Of a DNA stretch of 64,000 nt, positions 23,659 to 32,504 are shown in pieces; position 1 is the first letter of the stretch, and each line of letters starts with the position of its first letter. The stretch covers positions 310,001 to 374,000 of the forward strand of contig NZ_JAIVAM010000004.1 of NCBI RefSeq assembly GCF_020171845.1, given 5' to 3'. A model generated the notes under the pieces. That model made no database searches and was not told where the DNA came from. It saw only the letters and a program-made list of their open reading frames with translations. A program made the translations under genes and the position numbers. Source of the DNA: Cytobacillus kochii (lineage in GTDB: Bacteria; Bacillota; Bacilli; Bacillales; Cytobacillaceae).

Positions 23659-24528
23659 ATGAAGATAAAAGTTTATACATTAAATTCATTTGCAAAATCC
23701 ATTGAGGGAGGAAACCCTGCCGGGGTGGTACTTAGCGCTGATTATCTATCAGAAGAGGACATGAAAAAAATAGCAGGTATCATCGGCTTTAGTGAGACTG
23801 CTTTTGTCATGAAGTCAGACCTTGCTGACTTCAAGGTTAGATTTTTCACACCTAATGAAGAGGTTGACTTTTGTGGCCATGCAACAATAGCAACGTTCTA
23901 TACACTTTGCAACCAAGGCTATATTAAACCAGGGAAATATTCTCAAGAAACAAAATCTGGAGTTTTAAATGTAGAAGTAATGGAAGACTTATCCATAATG
24001 ATGGATCAAAATGCACCAAGCTATTATGAAATAATAGACAAGGAGGAAATTGCAGATTCCTTAAATATTACTATAGATGAAATGTTAGGGGATCTACCAG
24101 TGCAAATTGTATCTACTGGTCTTAGGGATATACTTGTACCGATTAGAAACTTAGATATATTAAATTCTATAAAGCCAAATTTTGAAAAAGTATCTGAGAT
24201 CAGCAGTAAATATAATACCATTGGATATCATATCTTCACCCTTGAATCACTTAAGGATTCAAATGCTCACTGTAGAAATTTGGCACCTCTATATGGAATT
24301 CCAGAAGAATCTGCAACTGGTACATCCAATGGTGCCCTTTCATGTTATTTATATAAATATGGTAAAATCAACTCTGAAAAAGAGATTAATCTGTCTGTTG
24401 AGCAAGGTTACTCTATGAAAAAACCTTCTGAAATAGTTATTGAGTTAACCACTCAAGGGAAAGAAATTATTGAGGTCAAGGTGGGCGGGAAAGCGTTGAA
24501 TTTCTCTGAAACAGAGGTTGAAATATAA
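23659..24528 (+). CDS. PhzF-family isomerase/epimerase-like protein
   Basis: 289 residues, two-lobed diaminopimelate-epimerase fold. Signature elements: NSFAKSIEGGNPAGVVL near residue 8-24, ETAFVMKSD with the catalytic Glu near 47, VDFCGHATIATF near 70-81, and the glycine-rich ATGTSNGALSCYLYKYG near 215. It would isomerise a small acid by proton shuttling, as PhzF does in phenazine synthesis, but no other phenazine genes are present. GGAGG site 9 bases before ATG. Lies downstream of a MocR regulator and the broken cyclodeaminase gene, suggesting a former amino-acid-derived pathway. Confidence 0.9.
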   Translation: MKIKVYTLNSFAKSIEGGNPAGVVLSADYLSEEDMKKIAGIIGFSETAFVMKSDLADFKVRFFTPNEEVDFCGHATIATFYTLCNQGYIKPGKYSQETKSGVLNVEVMEDLSIMMDQNAPSYYEIIDKEEIADSLNITIDEMLGDLPVQIVSTGLRDILVPIRNLDILNSIKPNFEKVSEISSKYNTIGYHIFTLESLKDSNAHCRNLAPLYGIPEESATGTSNGALSCYLYKYGKINSEKEINLSVEQGYSMKKPSEIVIELTTQGKEIIEVKVGGKALNFSETEVEI

Positions 24529-24560
24529 TGAATGTAAATTTTAAATCAAAGAAATATTAA

Positions 24561-24609
24561 GACAGCCGGATTAGGTGTTGTGTTACATCTAGTATGGCTG
24601 TTTTTCTTT
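24561..24609 (+). terminator. intrinsic terminator after phzF-like gene
   Basis: ACAGCC / GGCTGT separated by 28 bases, followed by TTTTTCTTT. The large loop makes it only moderately convincing. Confidence 0.6.
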
Positions 24610-24793
24610 ATTAAATATTCTTTAATTGTCGGTTATTAGAGCGTTATTGTGATGAATGAGGGCTTAGATGGTAATATCAATGGACCTGTCGATTACAGTG
24701 CTTATCCTATGTTTGCTTTTTTTGATATGGCATGGTTCTGATGAGAAATAGACAATAACAACGTGGTTTCAGAAGAAAATAAAAAACTACTCG

Positions 24794-24847
24794 AAAAAAC
24801 CTTGCTTTCGCGGAGCTTATCGCTACGAACGTCATGCAAGGTTTTTT
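24794..24847 (-). terminator. bidirectional terminator
   Basis: AAAAAACCTTGC pairs with GCAAGGTTTTTT around an AGCTTATCGCT-containing loop. Placed between convergent transcription units. Confidence 0.82.
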
Positions 24848-24904
24848 AATTCAATGAAATATACTTTTTATAATTGTAATTGTTTTTCTTTCGTTAGAGT
24901 TAGC

Positions 24905-25951
24905 TTACTTTTTTTGAAAGAATCCCTCAACATGTTGAGATGTAAAATCGGATAATTGTGCAAAGTCATATTGGGGATTGCGGTCTTTGTCAATGACCAC
25001 AGACCGTACACCTTCATAGAAGTCACTATGGCTTAAAAAATTTCTAGCAAGTATGAAGTCTGTTTCTAAGCAAGTTGTGAGAGATTGTTCTTCACCGTCA
25101 ATCAGTTGCTTAAGTGTGACTTTAAGTGATGAAGGTGATTTAGATAATAAGATATCACTTGTCGTTGTAGCGAAATCACTAGGATGTTCACGAAGAGAGT
25201 GTAGAATCTCTTCTAATGTTTGAAAAGAAAAGTGCAAATCAATTTCTTCTTGTAATTGTGATAACTTACTTTCTCCGCTTTCGTCGTTGGCGTACTGGTT
25301 GAGTAAATCATTCAAGTTATAATCGAGATTTACATCTAACCAATTCATATTCTCTAGATTTTCTAAGAGGGAGTTAAATTGTTCACTCTTGATGAAATAA
25401 TCAGCTCCTCCTATGTAGAGAACATCAGATGCATGTATCGTCTCTGCCGTCAACGCTAAATAACGGCCAATATAGCCTGGAGCTTTGTTAAGGAAATAGG
25501 CTGCACCGACATCAGGGAAGAAGCCAATATTCATTTCAGGCATGGCCCACTTCGTCCGTTCAGTTACGATACGATAGTTTGCCCCATAAGTCAGTCCAAC
25601 TCCCCCGCCCATTACAATACCATCAAGATAAGCAATAATGGGCTTTGGATAGTCATAAATTAATTGATCTAATTCATACTCCTCTTTAAAAAATTGCATT
25701 GCCAGACTTTTATTTTTTTCATTCAAGCGGGCATCGTATAAAGCTTTTATATCTCCACCTGCACACAAGCCTTTTTCTCCTGCTCCTTTGATCAGAATTA
25801 TCTGTATGTGATTATTGTTTTTCCATCGCAGTAACTTTTCTTTAAGTGGTTGAACCATTGCTAAAGAAAGTGAGTTTAGCGCTTTCGGACGGTTGAGTGT
25901 AATCACACCTAACCCTTTATCATTTACTGTGAAGAGTACTTCATCTGTCAT
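24905..25951 (-). CDS. 3-hydroxyisobutyryl-CoA hydrolase (enoyl-CoA hydratase fold)
   Basis: 348 residues, crotonase superfamily with the hydrolase-type C-terminal extension. Oxyanion-hole segments GLCAGGDIKALYD near residue 63 and DGIVMGGGVGLTYGANYRI near 109, then the family-typical EMNIGFFPDVGAAYFL near 139. It hydrolyses 3-hydroxyisobutyryl-CoA in valine breakdown. Last gene of the four-gene valine operon, 22 bases after mmsA. GGAGAG site well placed. Confidence 0.9.
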   Translation of the reverse strand: MTDEVLFTVNDKGLGVITLNRPKALNSLSLAMVQPLKEKLLRWKNNNHIQIILIKGAGEKGLCAGGDIKALYDARLNEKNKSLAMQFFKEEYELDQLIYDYPKPIIAYLDGIVMGGGVGLTYGANYRIVTERTKWAMPEMNIGFFPDVGAAYFLNKAPGYIGRYLALTAETIHASDVLYIGGADYFIKSEQFNSLLENLENMNWLDVNLDYNLNDLLNQYANDESGESKLSQLQEEIDLHFSFQTLEEILHSLREHPSDFATTTSDILLSKSPSSLKVTLKQLIDGEEQSLTTCLETDFILARNFLSHSDFYEGVRSVVIDKDRNPQYDFAQLSDFTSQHVEGFFQKK

Positions 25952-25973
25952 ACAATCTCTCCTTCCATTTTTT

Positions 25974-27431
25974 TTAAAACCAACGTTCAGTTACGACTTT
26001 CTTTCTTGTATAAAATTGAACACCATCTTTTCCGTTAGTTCCTAAATCTCCATAAAATGATGATTTGTTACCAGCAAAAGAGAAAAACGCCATAGGAGCA
26101 GGTACATTCACATTTACACCAATCATACCTGCATCAATCTTCTCCCTGAAAATTTGTGCTTCTTTACCACTAGATGTATAAATAACAGCTCCGTTGGCAA
26201 ATTTTGATTGGTTCGTTAAGGCGATACCATCTTCAAATGTTTTTACTCTAACGACACTTAAGACCGGTGCAAAAATCTCATCTTGCCAAATTTTCATATC
26301 GGATGTTACATTGTCAAATATTGTTGCACCTACATAATAACCATCTTCTGTCGTCTCTGTATCCCTACCATCTACGATTAAATTGGCTCCCTCTGATACC
26401 CCTGAGGCGATATATTGTAACACACGGGATTTATGAGTGTCACGAATGAGTGGTCCAACAAAATGCTCTTCAAACCGACCATCCCCGACAGTAAGTTTTT
26501 TCGTTTCTGCTACAAGTAGGTTCATAAAGTCATCTGCTATATCTTCTACAACGGCTACCACAGAACAAGCCATACATCGTTCCCCACTACTTCCAAACGC
26601 TGCGCCAATAACACCTTGAACCGTTTTTTCTAGATGACAACTAGATGATACAACTGCGTGATTTTTCGCACCAGCTAATGCTTGTACTCTCTTTCCGTGA
26701 GCGGTGCCAGTTTGATAAACATGTTTGGCGACCGGCTCTGACCCAACAAATGAAATTGCACGAATTTCTGGATGATCTAATAAGCGATTAACCACGTCTT
26801 TTCCTCCATGTACAAGGTTTAGTACCCCTTTAGGAAAACCTGCCTCATAGAATAACTCTACGAGTCTACCAGCCAAGATCGGCGTTCTTTCAGAAGCTTT
26901 CAGTATAAATGTATTCCCACAGGCGATTGCCAGAGGAAACATCCATAAAGGAACCATCATTGGAAAGTTAAAAGGGGAAATCCCAGCAACAACACCAAGC
27001 GGATAGCGCCAAATTGAGCCATCTATCCCTTCGGCAATACTAGGAAGTGCATCTCCCATCATTAAATTAGGAGTGGAGGTTGCGAGTTCAACGACTTCAA
27101 TTCCTCTTTGTACCTCACCACGCGCATCCTTTAATGTTTTTCCATTTTCCTCTGTAATAATTTGAGCGAGGTTTTCTTTTTCCTCTTTTAACAAATGAAG
27201 ATATTGGTAAAGCAGACGCGCTCTATTTGGGACGGGTACTTCAGCCCACTTAGGATAGACCGCAGCAGCAGCTTTGACAGCTAAATCAACATCTTCTTTA
27301 CCAGAAAGGGGGACGTAAGCAATAATTGTCCCATTCGCCGGGTTCGGTACGGCTTCCACTTCCTTACTGCTTGAATCAACCCATTCACCATTAATATGGT
27401 TTTTCATTGTTGGAATTTCTGTTTTAATCAT
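25974..27431 (-). CDS. mmsA: CoA-acylating methylmalonate-semialdehyde dehydrogenase
   Basis: 485 residues, aldehyde dehydrogenase superfamily. Catalytic Cys in [12 protein letters not shown] near residue 285, the NAD-binding glycine [12 protein letters not shown] near 228, and [14 protein letters not shown] near 148, which is typical of the CoA-dependent MMSDH group. Converts methylmalonate semialdehyde, or malonate semialdehyde in inositol breakdown, to propionyl-CoA or acetyl-CoA. Overlaps the upstream mmsB by 4 bases (ATGA), so translation is coupled. Operon context fixes the valine role over the iolA role. Confidence 0.93.
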   Translation of the reverse strand: MIKTEIPTMKNHINGEWVDSSSKEVEAVPNPANGTIIAYVPLSGKEDVDLAVKAAAAVYPKWAEVPVPNRARLLYQYLHLLKEEKENLAQIITEENGKTLKDARGEVQRGIEVVELATSTPNLMMGDALPSIAEGIDGSIWRYPLGVVAGISPFNFPMMVPLWMFPLAIACGNTFILKASERTPILAGRLVELFYEAGFPKGVLNLVHGGKDVVNRLLDHPEIRAISFVGSEPVAKHVYQTGTAHGKRVQALAGAKNHAVVSSSCHLEKTVQGVIGAAFGSSGERCMACSVVAVVEDIADDFMNLLVAETKKLTVGDGRFEEHFVGPLIRDTHKSRVLQYIASGVSEGANLIVDGRDTETTEDGYYVGATIFDNVTSDMKIWQDEIFAPVLSVVRVKTFEDGIALTNQSKFANGAVIYTSSGKEAQIFREKIDAGMIGVNVNVPAPMAFFSFAGNKSSFYGDLGTNGKDGVQFYTRKKVVTERWF

Positions 27432-28342
27432 TCCTTCATCCCCGTTTCTTTCGCATTTTTTGTTTGATCATTTTTCACTTTTTCATAAAGAACAGCCATA
27501 TCTTGGCTACCATAACCCTCGTTTTCAGCATTTTTGTATATATTTAATAGTAATTCACTAACTGGCAATTGCAATTCGTGTTCCTTGGCTAAATCAAGCG
27601 CGAAACCAAGATCTTTATTTAATAGCTGCAAGGTAAAACCGGGACGATAATCTTCGTTCGCGATAAAACTTTTATAGTTTCTTTCATATATCCGACTTTG
27701 GCCGTAGCTCACATTCAACATCTCAAATAATTGTGCTAAATTAATGTTGCTTTTTTCTGCCAGATTTAAGGCTTCGCTTACACCAGCAGTATAAAAACCG
27801 ATAAGTAAGTTATTGATTAATTTGACTGCAGTTCCGCTTTCAATTCGTTCATTCACATGAAAAATATTCTCTCCAAGAATATTTAACAATGGTTGGGATT
27901 GCTCGAAAGCTTGTTTAGGACCACCGACCATAATGGTTAAAGTACGATTTTCAGCACCGATTACACCCCCACTGACAGGAGCAGCAAGAAAATGAATGCT
28001 CTTCTTTTTTGCTTCTTCTGCTAATTTTTGATTCAAGCTAGGAGCAACCGTACTTGTATCAATCAGGACAATGCCTTCACGTCCTTTTGTAATCAATCCT
28101 TCCTCACCTAAATAGATTTCTTCCACCGCTTTCATTGAAGGTAAGCTTGTGAAAATAAAATTTACTTGCTTTATGATATTATTGATAGATAATCCAATCA
28201 CACCTCCCGACCTTAGCAATGCCGCTTCAGCATCTTTGTTGAGGTCGACGCCGTACACTTCATTGCCTTCTGATAATAAGCTTTGCGCCATCGGTAAACC
28301 CATATTCCCTAATCCAATAAAACCGATTTTCTCACCCATCAT
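27428..28342 (-). CDS. mmsB: 3-hydroxyisobutyrate dehydrogenase
   Basis: 304 residues, beta-hydroxyacid dehydrogenase family. N-terminal Rossmann loop [18 protein letters not shown] near residues 6-22, substrate-binding [14 protein letters not shown] near 120, and the catalytic Lys in [14 protein letters not shown] near 170. Oxidises 3-hydroxyisobutyrate to methylmalonate semialdehyde with NAD. Sits 11 bases after the acyl-CoA dehydrogenase gene and overlaps mmsA. ATG-ATG start; the AGGGAG site suits either. Confidence 0.93.
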   Translation of the reverse strand: MMGEKIGFIGLGNMGLPMAQSLLSEGNEVYGVDLNKDAEAALLRSGGVIGLSINNIIKQVNFIFTSLPSMKAVEEIYLGEEGLITKGREGIVLIDTSTVAPSLNQKLAEEAKKKSIHFLAAPVSGGVIGAENRTLTIMVGGPKQAFEQSQPLLNILGENIFHVNERIESGTAVKLINNLLIGFYTAGVSEALNLAEKSNINLAQLFEMLNVSYGQSRIYERNYKSFIANEDYRPGFTLQLLNKDLGFALDLAKEHELQLPVSELLLNIYKNAENEGYGSQDMAVLYEKVKNDQTKNAKETGMKE

Positions 28343-28353
28343 TTAAGCTCCCT

Positions 28354-30021
28354 TCATTTCAGTAATTTTGGTTGATCAATAAGTATTTGTGCTAATTGCC
28401 TTTTTTTCAATAACAGATTGCTGTAGAGTGGGATTTGGTAATTTTCAATGTTTGCGAATGCAACGAATCGTTCTTTTTCATCAAGTATCGCTGCTGAAAT
28501 CAGGCTAATCGTTTGTTGTTTCAAATATTGAAAGCATTGTTCGCATATAATATCAGTCGCTAAATCTTTCCACTTTTGATTTTGTTTTCGATGTTGCAGT
28601 TTTGATGTCCGCATATAAGTCGATTCCATTGTGTATAGTTCTGTGATGATATTAGCTAAAAGACGTGCATACTGCTGTTCCCTATTTATATCAATTTTTG
28701 CATTTGAAACCGCTTCCAAAGACAGCGATAACAGTTCTTTTCCTAACTCAATAAATTGGCTGTTTCTATCTTGGTGTAATGGTGTAGGGGTATTGATTGT
28801 GATATCTTTAGATGAGTGTTTGTGAAGTAAGTTTTTTGCTATGGTTAAGCGATTGATTTCGTTTGTTCCTTCAAAGATACGACTGATTCGAGCATCCCTA
28901 TATAGTCGCTCAACATCGTAATCTCTCATATAACCGTATCCACCGTGAATTTGAACGGCCTCATCTGTTACATGCCCAAGCATTTCAGAGCATCGTACTT
29001 TGTTTATGGCACATTCCATTGCGAATGCTTTTAAAGAGGTGATTCCTTCATCTGTTGGAGCTTGATCAATCATATCTGCTGTGCGATAAGCGGCACTTTC
29101 ACTTGCATAAATAGATGTCACCATTTCAGCTAATTTTTCTTGTATCAACGTAAATTCAACCAGCGCTCTATCAAATTGTTGTCTCTCTTTCGCATAGCTA
29201 AGAGAAAAGTTGAAGGCTTGTTTAGCTGTGCCAATATTCGAGAAAGCTAGCTTCAATCTAGCAAGATTTAATATATTCATGGCAACTTGATGACCTTTTC
29301 CTTTTTCTCCTAGTATATTAGCGGATGGCACAACGACATCTTCCAATATAAGAGTAGCTGTTGATGATCCATGAATACCCATCTTTTCTTCTTCTGCACC
29401 AATAGATACGCCTGCTATGTCTCTTTCAACAATAAAAGCAGTCATCCCGTCATTTGTTTGGCAAAACACAACAAACACATTTGCTATGTGAGCATTGGTA
29501 ATCCATTGTTTTTCCCCAATTATTATCCAACTATCACTCTTGCTGTTGTAAATAGCTCTTGTTTTCGGTGAAAGTGCGTCCGATCCAGCTCCTGCTTCCG
29601 TTAAGGCATAAGCACCAATCCAATCCCCGGAGATGAGTTGTGGTAAATACTTTTGTTTTTGTGCTTCTGAACCAAAATAAACATACGGTAATGTGCCAAC
29701 ACCTACATGAATATTATACGAAACACTAAAAGCCCCACCGTATCCTATCTTTTCAGCTATAAGCCCGGATAATTTTTTACCAAGTGCAAACCCGCCATAA
29801 TCCTCAGGTACATCAATAGCTAGTAGACCTAGTTCCCCTGATTTTTGAAACAGATTCTTAGCCACTTCATAGTTCTTTTTTTCTAATGAATCTATTTGGG
29901 GCAACACTTCATTCTTAATAAATAATTCTGCCGTTTGTGCAATGAGTTGTTCCTCTTCAAGAAAATCTTCAGGAGAAAAAATATCTCCCTTTTCTTCTAG
30001 TGTTTTTTTTAGCTTCGCCAT
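28354..30021 (-). CDS. acyl-CoA dehydrogenase with C-terminal extension
   Basis: 555 residues, longer than the usual 380 because of a helical extension after about residue 400 (VLCAD/ACAD9-like layout). ACAD signatures: AYALTEAGAGSDALS near residue 137-151, GEKQWITNA near 168, IHGGYGYMRDYDVERLYRDA near 357, and EGTNEINRLTIA near 384. FAD enzyme introducing the alpha,beta double bond. As first gene of the valine operon it is probably isobutyryl-CoA dehydrogenase; the extension is more typical of long-chain enzymes, so broader acyl specificity is possible. The operon is preceded by a cobalamin riboswitch. Confidence 0.88.
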   Translation of the reverse strand: MAKLKKTLEEKGDIFSPEDFLEEEQLIAQTAELFIKNEVLPQIDSLEKKNYEVAKNLFQKSGELGLLAIDVPEDYGGFALGKKLSGLIAEKIGYGGAFSVSYNIHVGVGTLPYVYFGSEAQKQKYLPQLISGDWIGAYALTEAGAGSDALSPKTRAIYNSKSDSWIIIGEKQWITNAHIANVFVVFCQTNDGMTAFIVERDIAGVSIGAEEEKMGIHGSSTATLILEDVVVPSANILGEKGKGHQVAMNILNLARLKLAFSNIGTAKQAFNFSLSYAKERQQFDRALVEFTLIQEKLAEMVTSIYASESAAYRTADMIDQAPTDEGITSLKAFAMECAINKVRCSEMLGHVTDEAVQIHGGYGYMRDYDVERLYRDARISRIFEGTNEINRLTIAKNLLHKHSSKDITINTPTPLHQDRNSQFIELGKELLSLSLEAVSNAKIDINREQQYARLLANIITELYTMESTYMRTSKLQHRKQNQKWKDLATDIICEQCFQYLKQQTISLISAAILDEKERFVAFANIENYQIPLYSNLLLKKRQLAQILIDQPKLLK

Positions 30022-30054
30022 CGTGCACTCCCTTTACATCTTTCTATCTCCTTT

Positions 30055-30075
30055 GATTGAGCGCTTGCTCAAATC
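30055..30075. promoter_or_regulatory. palindrome, possible TetR-type operator
   Basis: TTGAGCGCTTGCTCAA at 30057-30072 is a 16-base inverted repeat with 4-base centre, flanked by GAT/ATC. It lies between the attenuator and the acyl-CoA dehydrogenase start. Acid-breakdown operons of Bacillaceae are often controlled by TetR regulators with such sites. No such regulator is encoded nearby. Confidence 0.4.
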
Positions 30076-30103
30076 AGTAGCAAGAAGCAAACCACCTTCA
30101 AAC

Positions 30104-30133
30104 AAAAAACAACTCCTGTTAAAAGAAGTTGTT
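30104..30133 (-). terminator. attenuator terminator after the cobalamin riboswitch
   Basis: On the minus strand AACAACT / AGTTGTT with a 12-base loop, then TTTTTTG. The stem is short and AT-rich, so it is weak, but its position between riboswitch and operon fits expression-platform use. Confidence 0.55.
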
Positions 30134-30230
30134 AAGTAACGAGTGGACAAACAAATAAACATGTGTTGAGTAATATACATGTTCTTCTATCCGCACTTAA
30201 CACCCCCTATCCGCGTAGGTAATGATGTTG

Positions 30231-30404
30231 GCTAAAACAGGCAGGTCTCCTGGCTTATGGTCGTGGCGGATTTGTTCCTTCCCTATTCAATAATGAATAA
30301 GTGGTTATGTACAATCCGCTCGCAAATACAGTTGCGGGACAGCACCGGAGTCTAACCGGTTTCCCTTTTAAGCTTGATGAACAAGCACCTGTTTATTTAG
30401 CTTA
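30231..30404 (-). promoter_or_regulatory. cobalamin (B12) riboswitch
   Basis: On the minus strand all core blocks are in order: P1 strand GCTAAATAAACAGG, then AAAGGGAAACCGG, TCCGGTGCTGTCCCGCAACTG, the variable arm, and the B12 box AAGCCAGGAGACCTGCC, with CCTGTTTTAGC closing P1. This is the adenosylcobalamin riboswitch consensus. It should switch off downstream genes when B12 is plentiful. The next gene on that strand is the acyl-CoA dehydrogenase of the valine operon, about 210 bases away. Confidence 0.93.
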
Positions 30405-30422
30405 TTTAGTTTTCACACTAAC

Positions 30423-30451
30423 AATATATCAATTTTTCGGAAAATTTACAA
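30423..30451 (-). promoter_or_regulatory. promoter of the riboswitch leader
   Basis: TTGTAA and TATATT on the minus strand with exact 17-base spacing, about 20 bases upstream of the P1 stem. Confidence 0.6.
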
Positions 30452-30652
30452 TTTATTTTTTAGAATATGTATTCTCAGCTTAAAATGATGAAAAAGTTAG
30501 GCTCTTTATCATTTTTCTTCCAACCACAATATAAGCTAGAGTCATTGATTAAATCCACTCCTACAACCCGAGTAGAAGAAAGCCTAATTCTTCATTTTGA
30601 CCGATCGTTTGATGTAACATGAAAGGTTTATATAAATTTACCACCAAAAAGA

Positions 30653-30690
30653 GAAACACGCCTCCTAGATTGCAGTGGCGTGTTTTTCAA
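30653..30690 (-). terminator. terminator after exporter operon
   Basis: AAACACGCC / GGCGTGTTT with a 14-base loop; minus-strand tail is CTCTTTTTGG. Confidence 0.75.
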
Positions 30691-30692
30691 GT

Positions 30693-32504
30693 TTACTTAA
30701 ATAAGTTAAGAAGTTTCTCGAAGAATCCTACTTTATCTTTTGTTTCTTTTACATCTTCTTTGTTATCTTTTATTTTAATCTTATCTGTTTGGATGACAAA
30801 TTGGACTAGTTCCAACTTTTCATTATTTTTATCTGATACAAAAGAAATTGGCTCATAATCAGATTTATCATATTGCGATATCATTTCATCCACTTCTTTT
30901 GTCACCTCATCAGGAATGTCTTTAGTTGCATCATGTAATTGTCCAGTTCCATTATGAAGCGAGCCAGCTCCTTTGGTTAGTTGCTCAGCTCCAGATAGAG
31001 AACCGCTAATTCCTTCATGGATGTCACTATATGATGTACTTAATTCAGAAACACCGCCTGTATAAGCAAGTAACCCTTGGTGGAATTGATTATAGTTAGA
31101 TACCATTTCTTCAACACCAGATGTCAATTGTTTTAACCCTTCATCAATGTCAATTTGAAGAATAGATTCGTCTATATTAGATGATATTGCACGAAGGTTA
31201 CCTGCTGCTTCTCTCATTGATTGACTAAAGGTTGATAGCGGTTCAACCATGTCTGTAAGGTTATCTTTGGCTAGTAGTAGAACTTCTTGAGCAGCTTTTG
31301 TCCCTCTATAGGTTTCTACCAATTGATCAATTACCTCTTTATCCGCATTACTTTCATATAATTTATTTATCTCTTTATCTGAAATTTGGTTATCTGGTAT
31401 CTGCTCCAGAGCACGATTGATTTGTGTTTTTACCTCATTATAATTAACAACTACTTGGTCTACATCATTTGCTGCTTGTTCTAGATTATCCGCTACCTCA
31501 GGCAGATCGATTGTTACATTCTCGAGTTCCCCAATACCACTTACGCCACTGGCTTGTTTCATCTCATCTTTAATCAAAGATAAAGTATTATTTATTTGTG
31601 CTGATCCTTCTGTTAATTGGTTACCAGACTGACTTAATTCATTTAGTCCTTTTTTATATTGTGCAGACCCACCCTCTAAAGACCGTAAGCCTGATGATAG
31701 TTCATTCATTCCTATTGCTAAGTCTCCGACACCATGATGAAGGTCACCAATTGCCTCAGTTAATGAGTGAAACTCACTCGTCAATTCTTCAGTATCTGGG
31801 CTATCAATGGCAAGTGAAGCAGGTAAAGCAGATATTTGCACACCTTCTGTTTCAAAATGATTTGTTTCTGCCTCAATCGTAAATACTTCTTCCTGCTCCG
31901 GCATAACGGTAAAAGTGAGCTGCTTATCTTTGCCGGATTGTGCAACAGTGGCATTCTCGGCTTTTATCTCCTTGAATTTTTCAGTGTTCAGCGGTACGCT
32001 AATTTGCAGCATATAATTTTCAGAGAATGAAGAACGCTTACCTTCATTCGCTTCTACAGCAATTTCCATTTTTATATCGCCCGATTTACCAGCTAAATTT
32101 TCTGGTTCAACCTTTTTATTATTAAGGTAATAATTAATTGTAAAACGCCAAGGTAACTCAAAGTTATTTGGTAAGTTTCCTTGATAATAGTAATTTTCTT
32201 CTTTTGCTTGTAATGTGATCTGATCATTTTCTTTGCTAATTTTTGATGTGTCAGTTAGATTTTTAACCTTTTGGTAATTCCCAAAATCTTCTATCACACC
32301 AGGTTCTATCAGTTCAAACGAATTGACAACATATAATTCGGTTAGGTTACCGTCTGCTAGCAAGTTAGCATAAATCACTTCATTTTTGTTTGCTACTTTC
32401 CCTTTACTCATTCCGCCTTTAACTGTTTGTGATTCAGCATGTATATTCATCACAGGAAAGAAAAATAGGGAAGCAGTGATAAGCATCCATTTAATGATCT
32501 TCAT
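30693..32504 (-). CDS. secreted LxxG-heptad coiled-coil protein (YhgE-like), exporter partner
   Basis: 603 residues. Signal peptide 1-24 (MLITASLFFFPVMNIHAES), a beta-rich domain to about residue 235, then long helices with the repeating pattern xxxLxxG (GVGDLAIGMNELSSGLRSLE, GVSELSTSYSDIHEGISGSL, AEQLTKGAGSLHNGTGQLHD). This is the X-X-X-Leu-X-X-Gly heptad seen in YhgE/Pip-type proteins. It lacks their membrane helices, so it would act outside the membrane. It overlaps the MMPL gene by 14 bases, so it is probably an extracytoplasmic subunit of that exporter. Confidence 0.8.
   Translation of the reverse strand: MKIIKWMLITASLFFFPVMNIHAESQTVKGGMSKGKVANKNEVIYANLLADGNLTELYVVNSFELIEPGVIEDFGNYQKVKNLTDTSKISKENDQITLQAKEENYYYQGNLPNNFELPWRFTINYYLNNKKVEPENLAGKSGDIKMEIAVEANEGKRSSFSENYMLQISVPLNTEKFKEIKAENATVAQSGKDKQLTFTVMPEQEEVFTIEAETNHFETEGVQISALPASLAIDSPDTEELTSEFHSLTEAIGDLHHGVGDLAIGMNELSSGLRSLEGGSAQYKKGLNELSQSGNQLTEGSAQINNTLSLIKDEMKQASGVSGIGELENVTIDLPEVADNLEQAANDVDQVVVNYNEVKTQINRALEQIPDNQISDKEINKLYESNADKEVIDQLVETYRGTKAAQEVLLLAKDNLTDMVEPLSTFSQSMREAAGNLRAISSNIDESILQIDIDEGLKQLTSGVEEMVSNYNQFHQGLLAYTGGVSELSTSYSDIHEGISGSLSGAEQLTKGAGSLHNGTGQLHDATKDIPDEVTKEVDEMISQYDKSDYEPISFVSDKNNEKLELVQFVIQTDKIKIKDNKEDVKETKDKVGFFEKLLNLFK

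Noticed and set aside
24610-24793. Possible gene between the PhzF and hydrolase genes
   Set aside because: No frame with a start and ribosome site; short protein-like words only.
30140-30190. 48-codon frame between the riboswitch and acyl-CoA dehydrogenase gene (minus strand)
   Set aside because: It begins with ATG near 30180 but has no ribosome site, crosses the terminator hairpin and the palindrome, and its composition is not protein-like.
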